Shown: positions 42,914-55,249 of the stretch, piece by piece
Layout: each line of letters starts with the position of its first letter
Position numbering within the stretch: position 1 is the stretch's first letter
Assembly: GCF_947507565.1 (NCBI RefSeq)
Contig: NC_089193.1
Coordinates: forward strand, 1,856,325 to 1,920,324
Direction: 5' to 3'
From: Oscarella lobularis
Taxonomy: Eukaryota > Porifera > Homoscleromorpha > Homosclerophorida > Oscarellidae
DNA: 64,000 nucleotides
Position numbers and translations under genes: made by a program
The notes under the pieces: model-generated
The model's input: only the letters and a program-made list of their open reading frames with translations
Database searches by the model: none
Told to the model about the DNA's origin: nothing

Positions 42914-44551
42914 ATGCAAGCGACGGACTTTAACTCGTGGACGACGGACGATGTCTGCAACTGGCTCAACTACGTGAACCTCGGCCAATACCAAATCGCT
43001 TTTCGTCGAGCCGAAATCGAAGGCCGCCACCTCTCCTACGTCGACAACAACTTTCTCATAACCCAACTCCACATCACGAGCATGATCCAGCAGCAAGAAA
43101 TCAAACGCGCCGTCGAGGGCCTTATCGGGGGCCCCGCCCAATCGAGCACCCTTATCACGTCGGCGCGTCGTCGCGTCGTCATGGACGGCAAATGCGAGCC
43201 GCTACTCAACATTTCCGCGCAGGCACTCTTGCACGACAAATGTCGTCATAGCGGTTGGCTGAAAAAATTAGGAGCCAAAGTGAAAAATTGGAAACAGCGC
43301 TATCACGTGCTCAAAAACGGCTGTATGTATTATTTCGAACAGGACACTTCCCAGCGCGCTAAGGGCCAATTTTCCCTTTATAATTACCGCGTCGAACGCG
43401 CTACGACTACGGAAGTGCGTCAATTTCCCTGGGCGTACAAATTAGTCAATAAGGAACAATCGAAACGCACGTGGTTCTTCGCCGCTTCCGCTCAACACGA
43501 AATGGAAACGTGGATGCAAAAAATCACGGAAGACATAGCGGAATTTTGCGAACCGGCGACAAGCAAACGACCCCCGTCGACGTTCGACCAATCGAGCGGA
43601 AGCGACGATAACGACGTCTATGACATTCCCCGCGACGATTCGAGTCCTTTCGACGCGTCAACAGGACCAGCGCCGCCCGTTCTTCCGCGATCGGTGTCGC
43701 GTAGAGTTTCGAGGGAAGCGGCACCGTTGCCGTTGCCGCCGCCCATCGAAGAGGACGTGGGATCGCCGTTATTGGCGGGAAACGTGCCGCCGTCGTCGTC
43801 ATGGAAACAGTCTACGTTAGATCGCGGTCCGCCGCCTCTTCCGCCAACCGCTTCGTCTCGCCTCGCTTCCAAACCGGACTCCGACGATTCGGCGGACGAT
43901 TATTTGGAGTTGGAGGACGACGTTCGACGACCGCCTCGCCCCGCCAAGAAAACGAATTCTCCCATGAAACGGGTTCCCACTCGTAAGCCTGCAGGTGCCG
44001 TTAGAATGTTCCCGGAAGCGGTTATACCGCCGCCGAAACAGCCCGGTCCTTATCGGTCCGGTCCGAGTCCCTCCTCGCCTGTTCCGCCGCCGAAACCGAT
44101 TCCGAAACCGCGCGTTGTGACGTCGAAGGTTTCGCCGCCCGCTTTGCCACCCAAAGGCGATGAGGACGACGACTATGAGGACGATAGGGCGGGATCGGGT
44201 CCCGAGGATCAGTACGTTGAGCCGGAAAAAGCGATGAGTCCGACCGGTACGTTTCATGACGTCATGCCGCCGTCGGCGATTCAGTCGGTGAGTCGCGAGG
44301 AGGCGGAACGGTTGGTGCAACGATTGGGGCAAATTGGGGTCTATTTGCTACGCGATAGCAGGAATGCGGGATCCGAGAAAGTGCTGACGGTTTCGTCGGA
44401 TGGAAAGCCGAGGCATTTTAAGGTTACTTTCAATGAGATGGGGTATTCACTGCAGGTGGGGGTCAATTTTCGAAGTCTCAGGGAGTTGCTGCACTATTAT
44501 CGCAAGGCCAATTTACCGAGGACTAATTTTAAGCTTTGTCGAGCACTCTAG
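42914..44551 (+). CDS. SAM-PH-SH2 adaptor, SH3BP2-like
   Basis: Single open exon. From the chosen ATG at 42914 (MQATDFNSWTTDDVCNWL) it encodes about 545 residues: a SAM domain (about 1-70), a PH domain (HSGWLKKLGAKVKNWKQRYH... to the WMQKI helix, about 110-210), a long Pro-rich acidic middle with candidate phosphotyrosine sites Tyr-Asp-Ile-Pro, Tyr-Leu-Glu-Leu and Tyr-Val-Glu-Pro, and a C-terminal SH2 domain with the Arg of the YLLRDSR block and a HFKV strand. PH-PRR-SH2 order is that of SH3BP2; a SAM in front is reminiscent of SLP-76/BLNK adaptors. The expected role is a membrane-recruited scaffold downstream of tyrosine kinases. The frame stays open upstream to an ATG at 42641 with a hydrophobic stretch, but that part looks like 5' UTR. 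The gene starts about 400 bp after receptor B. Confidence 0.85.
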   Translation: MQATDFNSWTTDDVCNWLNYVNLGQYQIAFRRAEIEGRHLSYVDNNFLITQLHITSMIQQQEIKRAVEGLIGGPAQSSTLITSARRRVVMDGKCEPLLNISAQALLHDKCRHSGWLKKLGAKVKNWKQRYHVLKNGCMYYFEQDTSQRAKGQFSLYNYRVERATTTEVRQFPWAYKLVNKEQSKRTWFFAASAQHEMETWMQKITEDIAEFCEPATSKRPPSTFDQSSGSDDNDVYDIPRDDSSPFDASTGPAPPVLPRSVSRRVSREAAPLPLPPPIEEDVGSPLLAGNVPPSSSWKQSTLDRGPPPLPPTASSRLASKPDSDDSADDYLELEDDVRRPPRPAKKTNSPMKRVPTRKPAGAVRMFPEAVIPPPKQPGPYRSGPSPSSPVPPPKPIPKPRVVTSKVSPPALPPKGDEDDDYEDDRAGSGPEDQYVEPEKAMSPTGTFHDVMPPSAIQSVSREEAERLVQRLGQIGVYLLRDSRNAGSEKVLTVSSDGKPRHFKVTFNEMGYSLQVGVNFRSLRELLHYYRKANLPRTNFKLCRAL

Positions 44552-44792
44552 CTCTGACCTATTGTAAGTAACTCTTCAGGAAAATGACTTGCATTCATTT
44601 TTTTTGTTGTACCACTCTACGTTTTTAATTTTCTCTTTTTTTTTGCAAGTCCTTTTGTGGTACGGTACTTTCAATGCTTTTTCCCAATTTTAACTAACCG
44701 AGGTACAGTCTGACGTCGCTAAAAAATATCATCCATGCGGATTCTCTAGATTTGCGCGTGCGCGCGCGCGATCGAAGCCCCCACACGCGAAA

Positions 44793-47700
44793 ATGGCGTC
44801 ATTCCGCGTGCTCCAGTCGCTAATACAGCGCGGCATGCACGACGAGCTTCGCGCTCGCCTAGAACACGACGCACAGCTCGCGAACGCCGAAGATTCGGAC
44901 GGACGTCATCTCGTTCACTACGCAGCGATCAAAAGCCGAGCCGAATGCCTCAAAGTGCTCTTGCAGCACGGAGGTTAGCAGAAAAATAGACAATTCCTCG
45001 ATGTAGATCACTCGTCTAGGCAATCCGAACGCTAAAGCGTCGAAGGAGTCGAACGCGGTTAGTTCGTTTGGGAAGAAATGGGCGTTTTGTCCACGTGAAC
45101 TTTTGTTCTAGACACCGTTGCACTTTGCCGCTCGTAGCGGCTCCCTAGCATGCGTCGAATTGCTCGTCTGTAACGGCGCCGACCTGTTTCAACGGACGGA
45201 CGGGACGAATTTGACGCCGAAAGCGATGGCCGCCTATCAGAATATGAAAGGCTGCAAGGAATATTTGGATGAAGCCGAGAGGCGCTGGTTGAAGGCGAAG
45301 AAAGAAGAGGAGACGCGTCGTAAAGCGGGTCAGTAATTAGAAAAAATTTCAATTTGAAAATATGCAATTAATTAAATTAGAACTTAAACAAGCGTGCTTG
45401 AACGGCGACCTTAATTTGATTAAGTCGATTGTGGCTGATTCGGATGACGTATCGCCGTCGATTCGTTTTCACGACGGAACAAACCTTTTGTATCTGTAAG
45501 AGACACACATAGGCTACAAATAATAACAATGTCTCTCTATTCTTATCTAGATCTGCGTATGCTGGTCATTACCCCATTGTTTCTTATCTTATCAATGAAT
45601 GTGATCTTCGCGTCGTCGAAGCGCATCATCTAACTAAGGAAACGCCGCTTCACGCTGCCTGTCAGAACGGCGGTCATTTAGAAATTATCAATCTATTATT
45701 GATCTATTTTCCCTATTTGGCGACGTCGAAATCGCGCAACGGCGAAGTCGCTCTTCACCTCGCCGCGCGACACGATCACAGATACATCGCCAAGCTTCTT
45801 CTCCAAGGCAAAGCGATACTGAAAGTCAATCCAAACGACTCCATACTCGACATCATGAAATCGGGCGATTGGATAGGAAAACCGACCGCCGATTCCGGTC
45901 GATCCATTCACATTCTCTCATCGGTTCTTATTATCAACGAGCGCAACGATCTCGGCGAGACGCCTCTCTACGTAGCAGCCGAAAACGGCTGCTTCGACAT
46001 CGTCAATCTCTTCCTACACCAAGGCAAAGGCGTCGACGTGAAAATAGCGACGTGCGGCGGTCGCACGGCTCTCCACGCCGCCGCCGCGGGCGGTCACACG
46101 GCCATAGCTGAATTACTGTTAGAAGCGGGGGCGGACGTTGCCACGGTGACCATGGTCGACGGGGAAGCTGTTACGCCGCTCGTCGAAGCGGCAGGCGAAG
46201 GTCACTTGGATACGGTTCGATTGCTCATGAAGTTCGGCGCTGAGGATCGCGACGGCGCGGCGCTGGGCGCTGCTCAGCGCCGAGGGCATTGGGACATTGT
46301 GCGCGCCATTCTCGCGCGCACGGGCGTCACGCGTCAGCGCGAAGCGGAAATCGGCGTCTATTGGAATCAGTTGAAGATGCGCGCGTTCGACGCCGGTTGC
46401 CTGGAGACGGTCGTCAATGAAAACGATTGTCGTCGTTTGGCGATTCTCGACGTCAGTAAGAACAATATCGATGAACTACCGACGGAAATATTTCGTTTGA
46501 CCGACTTGCGAGAATTCCACGCGTCCGAAAATCGGCTCGTCGCCCTGCCGAACGACGATTGGCGATGCGAGAAACTCGAATTCATTGACGTTTCGCGTAA
46601 TCGTCTCGTCGCCTTACCGACCCCACTCCTTCATCTCAAACGTCTAACAGGAATCGACGCATCTCATAATAAAATCCGCGAACTCTCGCCCGACATTTGG
46701 CTCACTCCATCTCTCCAACGTCTCCAAATTAACAACAATTCCATCGTTGAATTACCGACCGCTCTCGTCGCCCCGGAAACGGTCAACGTATCAGGTCGCT
46801 CGACTCCCGGACGTAGCTCGAGCGGCATCGGCGCAACGCGTCGTCGATCGTCATCGCGTCTTTCCTCCGATCCCGTTCGTCGCACGCAGCGCTACAACGT
46901 CGGCAGCGCCCTCTGTCGTCCTCTCCTCATTACGAATCGTCGTCCTTTTGGAGGACGACGCGTCGATTTAACATTTCTCGACGTTTCGTCCAATCAACTA
47001 CGCGCTCTTCCCGACGAACTCCCCTGTCTCGCACCGCGTCTCGAAAAACTCAAAGCATCAAATAACCAAATCGTCGCCGTCGCCGTGCCGCACGGCTTTC
47101 CGTCGACGCTCAAAGAACTCATTCTAGATGGGAATCACATTGAGGAGTTTATTTGTAAGACGATTTCGTCGCCCGTTTCGCCGTGTCCCCGTTCCGCCGT
47201 CATTCCCGAAATGGAATCCGTCGAACCGGGCGTCGCTCTTCGAAGCGTCTCGAAGAATAAACCGTGCGAACATCGTCAGCACAAAGTCCTCGACGATTTG
47301 CGCACTTTGTCGTTGAGAAATAATCGTTTGAAAACGGAGAATTTCTGCTTGTCGTTTCCCGAATTGGTGGCGCCCGTCGACGAGCGAAATACGACGCTGC
47401 GGACTATGATGCCGGAGGATCGAGGTGGCGATACGGAGACGACGGCGGCGACGGCGACGGCGGCTTCCGCGTCGCCGCTCGTTTTTTGTCCGATTTTGAA
47501 GCGTTTGCATTTGAAGGAGAATAAGTTGCGCGAAGTTCCGACGTCCGTTTGTAAGCTTTTTAAGCTTTTTGGTCTCGATTTGAGTGGGAATCGGAAGATC
47601 GTTGGACTTCCCTTGGAAATGGGTCGGCTTAAGGATTTGTGGGATTTGAATGTCGACGATTTGCCGCTCGTCGATCCGCCGCCGGATATCGTGAAGAAAG

Positions 47701-50700
47701 GAACGAAAGTGATAGTCGAGTTTCTATGGCAAAAACTTAAACAGTAAGAAAAATAAATAAGTAACGATAATTCTTTTTGAAATTTTTTCGTCAAAGAGCG
47801 ATGCCGTATCGTCGTCTTAAATTGATGCTAGTCGGTTCTCATAACAAGGGTAAGACGACGCTGATGGGACAGTTGACGAAGGAGGGCCAGAAAAGCGATT
47901 CTGACGGCGCATTTAATAACGAAATTGTATCTGCGACGAAGAGAACCATGTCCACTGTCGGTATTGATATCGTTGAGTGGACTCTTGGTCGTCGTAGTAG
48001 CATCTTTCATCGGAATACGTTGATTACGTTTATGATATGGGATTTTGGAGGCCAGGAAGAATATCATGCGACTCATCAGATTTTTCTCTCGCGACGATCT
48101 CTTTATCTTGTTGTTTGGAGTCTCGCTGACGAAATGGGTGGTATCGAAGGACTAGGACAATGGCTACGAAATATCGAAGTAAATTAATTCATTTTTTTCC
48201 TTTTTCGACGCGTTTTGAGTTTGATTTTTAGTCTCGCGCTCCGTCGTCTGCCGTCATTATTGTCGGCACGTTTCTCGACTACGTGCCGGAGAAAGAGCGG
48301 AACGAGAGACTGCGGAAGTATCGCGCGGAGATTCGGGAGCGATACGGCGAAGTCGGCATGATCCAAGCCGGTTTTCCGATCATCTACGGCGTGTGTTTCG
48401 TCAACGCGCTAAACAACGATAAACATATCGGTGAACTGAGAAAAAAGATCTTTGAAACGGCGTCGGGTCTTCGCGAATTCGCCGGTAAGATAATCAAGAA
48501 CAAAAACATTCTTTATCAATTTTTTTTTTGATAAGGTCAAGGTGCAAGGATTGGAAAAACGGGCGAACCTCGCTTGCTATTGGATCAACACGTGCCAGCT
48601 GGATACATTCAGATTGAGGAGAGAGTAACGGACGTTAAAGTGCAGATGTTGAGGTCCGGCGAGGTTCCTGTACTCACGAAAGCCGAATTCAAGTAACCGT
48701 CCCCTTCTCTCCGCCCCTACGACTTATTAAACGAATCTCTACTGTAGAGATAAAATTCTTTCTGACGATCACGTATCTTTCGTTGATAAAGACGTCGAAG
48801 ACGAAGTCAACGCCGCTGTCGATTTTCTTCACGAAAACGGTAGAATCCCTCATTTTTTTTCTCTCCCTTTTCAATGTGGATTCGTCTCTAAGGCATTCTC
48901 CTTCACTTCACTGACGGTAGCCTGGCCAACTATTATTTCCTAAGTCCTCAATGGCTCTGCGACATGCTAGCGCACATTATCACCGTGGAAGAAGTCAATC
49001 GTTGGATTTCTCCGGAAGGTTAAGGAAACGATGATCATATCTTAGCCTTTTTTAGATTTTCTTTCCTTAGGTATATTGGATATGGAGAATTTTCGGCTGA
49101 TTTTCACGAGACGTCAGTTTCCTCTCAGTATGAACCGATGCTATTTGGATTTGCTGGATAAATTCGAAGTTGCCGTTCAACTCGACAAGAATCGACTTCT
49201 CGTTCCGTCGCGACTTCCCGCCGTCCGCGACGACGTTCACAGAGAGAAGAACGACCGACTCGTCAATTCCCTAAGAGTACGTAAGAAAACCCACTTAGAA
49301 TTTCGTGAAAAAATCGTCTTTTAGCTTCCCCTACATCGTCACTACGGTCTCAAATACGTTCCCATTGGCTTGTGGCCGCGTCTCATATCCCGTCTCATTG
49401 GCGATAAGAATCTCGTGCGGCTTCTCGTCGACGCCGCCGACGGAATGAGCGACGTCGCCTTCGACGCAGCCAACGACGTCAAATGGTTCGCGTGGAAAAC
49501 GGGCGCCGAACTGCGCTGGAAAAATCGTCCCGTCGCGCGCGTCGCCGAAATCCGCGACCGCCTCTTCGCCCACCGCAAATTCGCCGACACCAAACTCGTC
49601 CAAATGATGCTATTTGACAGCAATGACGGTGAGCCTACGTATCGACCCTACGCGTCGAATCGCAACGTTGGTATTCAAATCTGGGTCGCCAGTCGTCCGA
49701 GCGAAATTATCGCCGCCTCGCAAGCGCGACCCGAACGCCGTCTCCCGTCGTCCCATAAGCGCGTCGTCGACAGCGTCTCCCTATATCACGACGGAAAAAA
49801 CATGACCTATTCCGTCGTCGAACCGAACGACTCCGGCGATTTCGTCACAATCGATAAAGAGTCGTCCTTCGCTTCGTCCGATCCGTCGAGTCTCTTTAGT
49901 TCTTTGTCGGGTTCCTATGGGATTTCTAGTCGACCGGAGCCGCTCGCCGCTCGCCTATTCACGCGCTGTCTCGAACGCGTGAATTTTCTTCTCGAGGATT
50001 GGTTCCACGGGCTTCGTCGCGAGTACGATTGCATGTCGTTGTGCCCCGAGTGTCTGCGCGCCGGTTTGAGTCAGCTGGAGACGGCCGAAGGACGCGTTTC
50101 TCATCCCATCACGTTTTGCGTTTTCGATTTCAAGCAGTGCGTTCAACGAGCCGTCGACGACGACACGATACCGTGCGTGGAACACGGGAATATTCCTCTT
50201 ATAAAAATCGTGCCGGATGCCGTACGTTGAGATTTGTTTAATTAATTCGTTGTTTAATTTCGGGGGGTTTTAGGTGTTTGGCGATTTGCCGCAGGAGCAG
50301 ATCATCGAATCGCAGAATTTGACTCGTGATAAATTAATCGGTGAAGGCGGATTTGCGAGCGTTTACGAAGGCAGACTCACTCGCAAGACAGGCAGGGTAA
50401 ATACTAGTAACAGGCTATCCCTACAGAAAGCTGTAGGGGTAACGAAACTTAAACAGTTTTCTGTAGGGGTAACGAAACTTAAACAGTTTTCTGTAGGGGT
50501 AACGAAACTTAAACAGTCTACGTACAGCTTTCTACCTATACAGAAAGCTGTATAGGTAACGAAACTTAAACAGTCTACCTATACAGAAAGCTGTATAGGT
50601 CTACCTATACAGAAAGCTGTATAGGTAACGAAACTTAAACAGTCTACGTACAGCTTTCTACCTATACAGAAAGCTGTATAGGTCTACCTATACAGAAAGC

Positions 50701-52914
50701 TGTATAGGTAACGAAACTTAAACAGTCTACCTATACAGAAAGTTGTATAGGTCTACCTATACAGAAAGCTGTATAGGTCTACCTATACAGAAAGCTGTAT
50801 AGGTCTACCTATACAGAAAGCTGTATAGGTAACGAAACTTAAACAGTCAATAGGGTACAGAAGTACAGAAAGCTGTAGGGGTAACGAAACTTAAACCAAT
50901 GAGGGGATACGAGCTCTCATTCCCTTAGGCTTTTGATCACAGCGAAACGATCTCCGTCGCGCTGAAAGTTTTCCGAGGCTACGACGCAAACCGAAAAGAA
51001 ATCAACCCGGCTCTTTTCCCCGACGCAATTCGCTCGGTTCGCGACGAACTCTCGCAACTAAGCATCCTCAAGCACGATCACGTCGTTCGAATGCTCGGAA
51101 TCAGCATCAAACAACTCGCCGTCGTCTTGGAACTCGCCCCCTTGGGCTCCCTCAATCGCATACTCGATCGTTACGCCGAATCGGGTCGTCTCGTCGACGC
51201 CGAATCGAGTCGCGACAGCGCGCTGCAAGTGGCGCGCGGCTTGGCTTATCTGCACGCCAACGGCGTCATCTATCTCGACTTGAAATCGGCCAACGTTCTC
51301 GTATGGAAATTCCCATTTCCCGACGACGCGACAACGGACGGCGTCTACGTAAAACTCTCCGATCTCGGCATATGTCGTTTCGCGCAGCCGGGCGGACGCG
51401 TCCGCGCCCTCGGCGGCACGCCCGGCTTCATGGCACCGGAGATCATTCGCTATCAAGGCCGCGAACCTTACGACAACAAAGTCGACGTTTTCTCCTACGG
51501 AATGATGCTCTACGAACTCGTCACCGCGACCCTTCCCATGGAAACCGTCGCCCCGGACGAAATCGATCGCGCCTACGTCGACGGAAAACGCCCGCCGCTG
51601 CAAGTACGGCACATGGACGAACGAGTTTTTCTCCGCGAACTCATGTTCCGCTCGTGGGATCAAGATCCCCGTCGACGTCCGGCGGCGACGACGATCGTCG
51701 AAGCGCTCGGCGACGATCAATTTCTTCGTCTCGTCGGCGGCGTACGCGTCGTCGACGGCGCCGACATTCGTTGCGTTTGCGTGCGAAAGCCCGACTCCGG
51801 CTCGCCGTCGGAATCGTTACGAAGTTCCGTCGATTCGTATCTCGACAGCGAGAGACATACGCCGCGTAGCGACGTCGACGGGCCCGTGACGGAATTGTGG
51901 ATCTGCTGCGGCGATTCGAATCTCGGTAAGATGGTCGTCGTTAGCAAAGCGGGACGAAATTTATCCCAAGACGAAATCCCCGTCGCGTCGTCGTGTATCC
52001 TATCGATTGTCGCCGTTCACGGGCTCGTTTGGGTGGGGACGGAAGCCGGGGTCATACGCGTTATTGGCGGCGATTCGCGCGTCGAGTTGTGCGAGGAGAC
52101 GATGGGTAAGAATCCCGTGACGGCGATGGTTCATAGCGAACGTTTGAAACGAGTCGTCGTCGGCACGGGACGCGGTCGCGTCGTCGCCTACGCCGACGAA
52201 TTGTCGCCGGACGCTCGTCTTCATTTAATCGACTCGCGCCAAGTGGAGAATCGTATCGTTAGTTGCGTCGCGCTCGTCGACGACGACGTTTGGTGCGGTT
52301 TGAATTTCGCCGAAATTCGCATTTTCGATTGCGAGACGCTCGATCTTCGCGACGTCGTCGACGTCGTCGACGACGAGGAGAAACGAAAACGCGAATCGAC
52401 TCGCGTTAGCATCATCGTCTCGCACATGGCATCGACGTCCGTCGAGACGACGATCTTCGTCTTTTGCGTTCTCACCAATAGTGCCGTCGTGCGAAAAATC
52501 GACGCGGCGACTCGTAAGATAGTCGGTAGTATTGACATCGGCGTGGCGCTCGCCGAACGACGCGCCGACGGGAATTTGGTTCGCGTGACGGCTCTGCACT
52601 GTTTCAACGGTCGACTTTATATTGGAACCGTTTCCGGGTTTATCGTCGTCGCTGATCCCAGTTCGCTCGACGTGTCGACCGTTTTTAGTGGATTCTGCAA
52701 CGACGTGACGTTTTTTGTGCCGATCTCGTCGACGGCTTGGTGCCTCTTTCCGCCCGGAAGCGAGCCCAGTCGATTGTCGACTGTGCGACAGTCGAACACG
52801 GACTTCTATTTAGCTAGCTTTGGTGATGGGCTTCGCGGCTATTGCACGGACGACGACAACGACGAAACAGATTATTCGTCGACAGGTTTCATGCTTTTAT
52901 GGCGAGTAGATTAG
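44793..52914 (+). CDS. LRRK1: LRRK1-like Roco kinase: ANK-LRR-Roc-COR-kinase-C-terminal beta domain
   Basis: Multi-exon gene starting at 44793 (MASFRVLQSLIQRG). Ankyrin repeats run to about 46350 (several TPLHFAA, TPLYVAAENG and TALHAAAAGGH motifs), leucine-rich repeats to about 47640, then Roc GTPase (from 47810) with P-loop GSHNKGKTTL, switch II DFGGQEEY and a Thr-Phe-Leu-Asp in the G4 position, COR (48240-50225), and kinase (50280-51720). Kinase motifs are GEGGFASVYEG, VALK, catalytic loop IYLDLKSANVLVW, Asp-Leu-Gly in place of Asp-Phe-Gly, GTPGFMAPE and KVDVFSYGMMLYEL. The DLKSxNxLVW and FSYGM blocks match LRRK1 rather than LRRK2, and there is no N-terminal armadillo region. The C-terminal 400 residues (VTELWICCG..., LVWVGTEAG..., VWCGLN..., LYIGTVSG) look like the WD40-like propeller of LRRKs. 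The family phosphorylates Rab GTPases. The intron at 50397-50928 is ten times the usual size. Confidence 0.9.
50397..50928 (+). repeat. Hairpin minisatellite filling an intron of the LRRK1-like gene
   Basis: A 532-bp intron lies between the kinase G-loop exon and the VALK-lysine exon. It contains about eight copies of AACGAAACTTAAAC and about nine copies of a palindromic unit, ACCTATACAG-AAAG-CTGTATAGGT (10-bp perfect stem, 4-nt loop; one copy has a mismatch), plus shorter CTGTAGGGGT variants. The flanking exons join in phase 0 (Thr-Gly-Arg / Ala-Phe-Asp), so the repeat is spliced out without harm to the protein. Confidence 0.9.
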
Positions 52915-53101
52915 TATTAGTGTACATACATTCATTTTTGTAAGTAAATCGCTGCATATGATTTCTCTTTTGTGACGTACCTTTTTTAGATCTAACACCC
53001 GGATTTTTTTGACAAGCGAACAGTTTATATATAATTCAATGGGTTGATGATTAATCGACGTCCGGGTCGCCGTTCATTCCCGTACTGTCTGTCGAAAAAC
53101 G

Positions 53102-55173
53102 ATGAGTGGCGGCGTTTACGGCGGCGGTAGGGTCGATAAATTGGATCCATTGCAAAGCTCCTAACCTTTTCTTACTCCAAAAGACGAAGTCGGAGCGTTG
53201 GTGTTCGATTTCGGCTCCTTTTCCACGCGAGCGGGCTACGCAGGCGAAGACACGCCAAAGGCGAGCTCAAACATAGTCCCTCGACGAGAAAAAACGTAGA
53301 ATCTGCGCTATTTAAGGTCGATTTCCCGTCGTCGATCGGAATACTCCAAGCCCAGAGTCAGCCCATGGAAACGGAAGATTCCCTTGGTAACAAATTTCCA
53401 GTTTTAATTGGAAATAATTTTAATTTTTTTGCAATAAGCGTCTACGGAATCCGGCGCCAAAAAATATTCGGTGGAAGCGGCGACGTCCGTTCCCCGTGGT
53501 GGAATCGAATTAAATAATTTCATTAAAGACGGGATGAGTGCGTAGAATTCGAATACGAATCACCTAATTAGATAAACGCGTAAAATTCAGTCGAAGACTG
53601 GGACATCTTTGGGGAAGTGGTGAGTCACGTGTACAAGCGTTATTTTCGCTGCGACGCAAAGGAACATCCGGTTATGATGTCAGAGGCATCGGTATGTTTC
53701 CTCCCTTTCCTTCTCTTAGGCGAGACTTTGTTCTCTTTAGTGGAATACGAGGCCAAAGCGCGAGAAACTCACTGAGCTCATGTTTGAGCAATATAACGTA
53801 CCCGCGTTCTTTCTATGCAAACAAGCCGTTTTAACAGCGTATTGATTCTATGTGCAAGTGAATCAAAGTCACGTGGTGTAAATTATAGATTTGCTAATGG
53901 ACGCTCGTCCGGTCTGATTATCGATTCTGGGGCGACTCAAACCGCCGCAGTTCCCGTACACGATGGATACGTCTTGCAACAAGGTAATAAAATATTCAAT
54001 ATTAATTTTTAATTAATTATAATATGACATTAGCTATTGTTCGGACTCCTCTCGCTGGAGACTTTGTCACAGCTCAGTGCAGGTGACGTCATCGGAATTA
54101 TAGAGAATGTTCTTATATTGATACTAGGACGATGTTTGAGGAGAAACAAGTGGAGATTGTTCCGTCGTATTTAGTTGCTTCTAGGGTGTGCCTATCCCCC
54201 ATAGCGCAGATCACGTGATAGAACTTTATATAGGAAATTGTCAAGGAGAACGAACGGGCAAAGTATAAGCGTAAAGAGGTAGAAGTAACGCGATCATTTC
54301 ACGCATTCAAAGTCAAAGTAATAGAGCACATATATACCGTATATAGTTCTGTACTATATTAATTAACTCGTAGGAGGCTGTCCATGATTTTAAATGTTCC
54401 ATATGTCAAGTAGCCGATGGTCCATTTGACGAAACGTAAATACTCATTATTATCATTATTATTCTAGTTTCACTGATTCGTAGGAGTATGGTAAACGTAC
54501 TTGGCACTTCCTATCACTTTCCAAACGGCTACAATTCGTCGTTCGGCGTCGAACGATTCAAGCCCACTGAGGCGTTGTTCAACGCGACGAACGTCAATCT
54601 CAAAGCGAGAAAGACACGCGTAAAAGATAGGGAGAACGCGCTAATGTTAATATCTAGGGTGTCCATGGCACTGGGCTCCTTGGAATTCCCCAAGTAGCAT
54701 CAACAAGCGCTGGAATGTGCGATATTGATATAAGACCAGTAAGAAATATATCAATTTTTTAATTATTTATTACGGTTATTTTGAATTGTAAGGGTATTTA
54801 CGGTGGGGTCATTCTCACGGGAGGGAATACGCTATTGAACGGGTTTACTGATCGTCTTACGAGGGAACTTACAATGAGAACGCCTCCAGTAAAAAGGGAG
54901 GGGGGACTGCGTAGACTTGAAATTTATTCCCATGTCTTACTCAGACCATAAAAGCCATGAAAGTCGTTTCAAATAATACGTCTGTTGAACGGCGATTTAG
55001 TTCGTGGATTGGAGGCTCCGTTTTAGCGTCATTGGTAAAAATAAGGGGCGTGGCTGGAAGAGGAACTTTTATCTTTTGGTACCATTTTTTAGGGAACGTT
55101 TCAGCAGATGTGGATTTCGCAGCGAGAATATGAAGAACATGGGAAAACGTGCGTCGAACGAAAGTGCCCATAA
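53102..55173 (+). CDS. ACTL6A: Actin-related protein BAF53/Arp4
   Basis: About ten exons. The start MSGGVYGG, spliced to [23 protein letters not shown], is nearly identical to BAF53. Further blocks agree in order: [143 protein letters not shown] and the C-terminal [13 protein letters not shown]...ERKCP. The family member is a subunit of SWI/SNF (BAF), INO80 and TIP60/NuA4 chromatin complexes in the nucleus. The intron after Thr-Pro-Lys (from about 53261) appears to begin GC rather than GT. Length fits the family. Confidence 0.92.
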
Positions 55174-55249
55174 ATCAATCAACTCCTTTTAGTGACGTAA
55201 TGCGCGTGCCGTAAGTTCTAAAACATGTCCGGGTGATGTCCCGGACTCA

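Noticed and set aside
50397-50928. Possible CRISPR-like array or self-cleaving ribozyme in the repeated intron
   Set aside because: There are no unique spacers of constant length, the genome is eukaryotic, and no CUGAUGA-type hammerhead core is present. It is a hairpin minisatellite.
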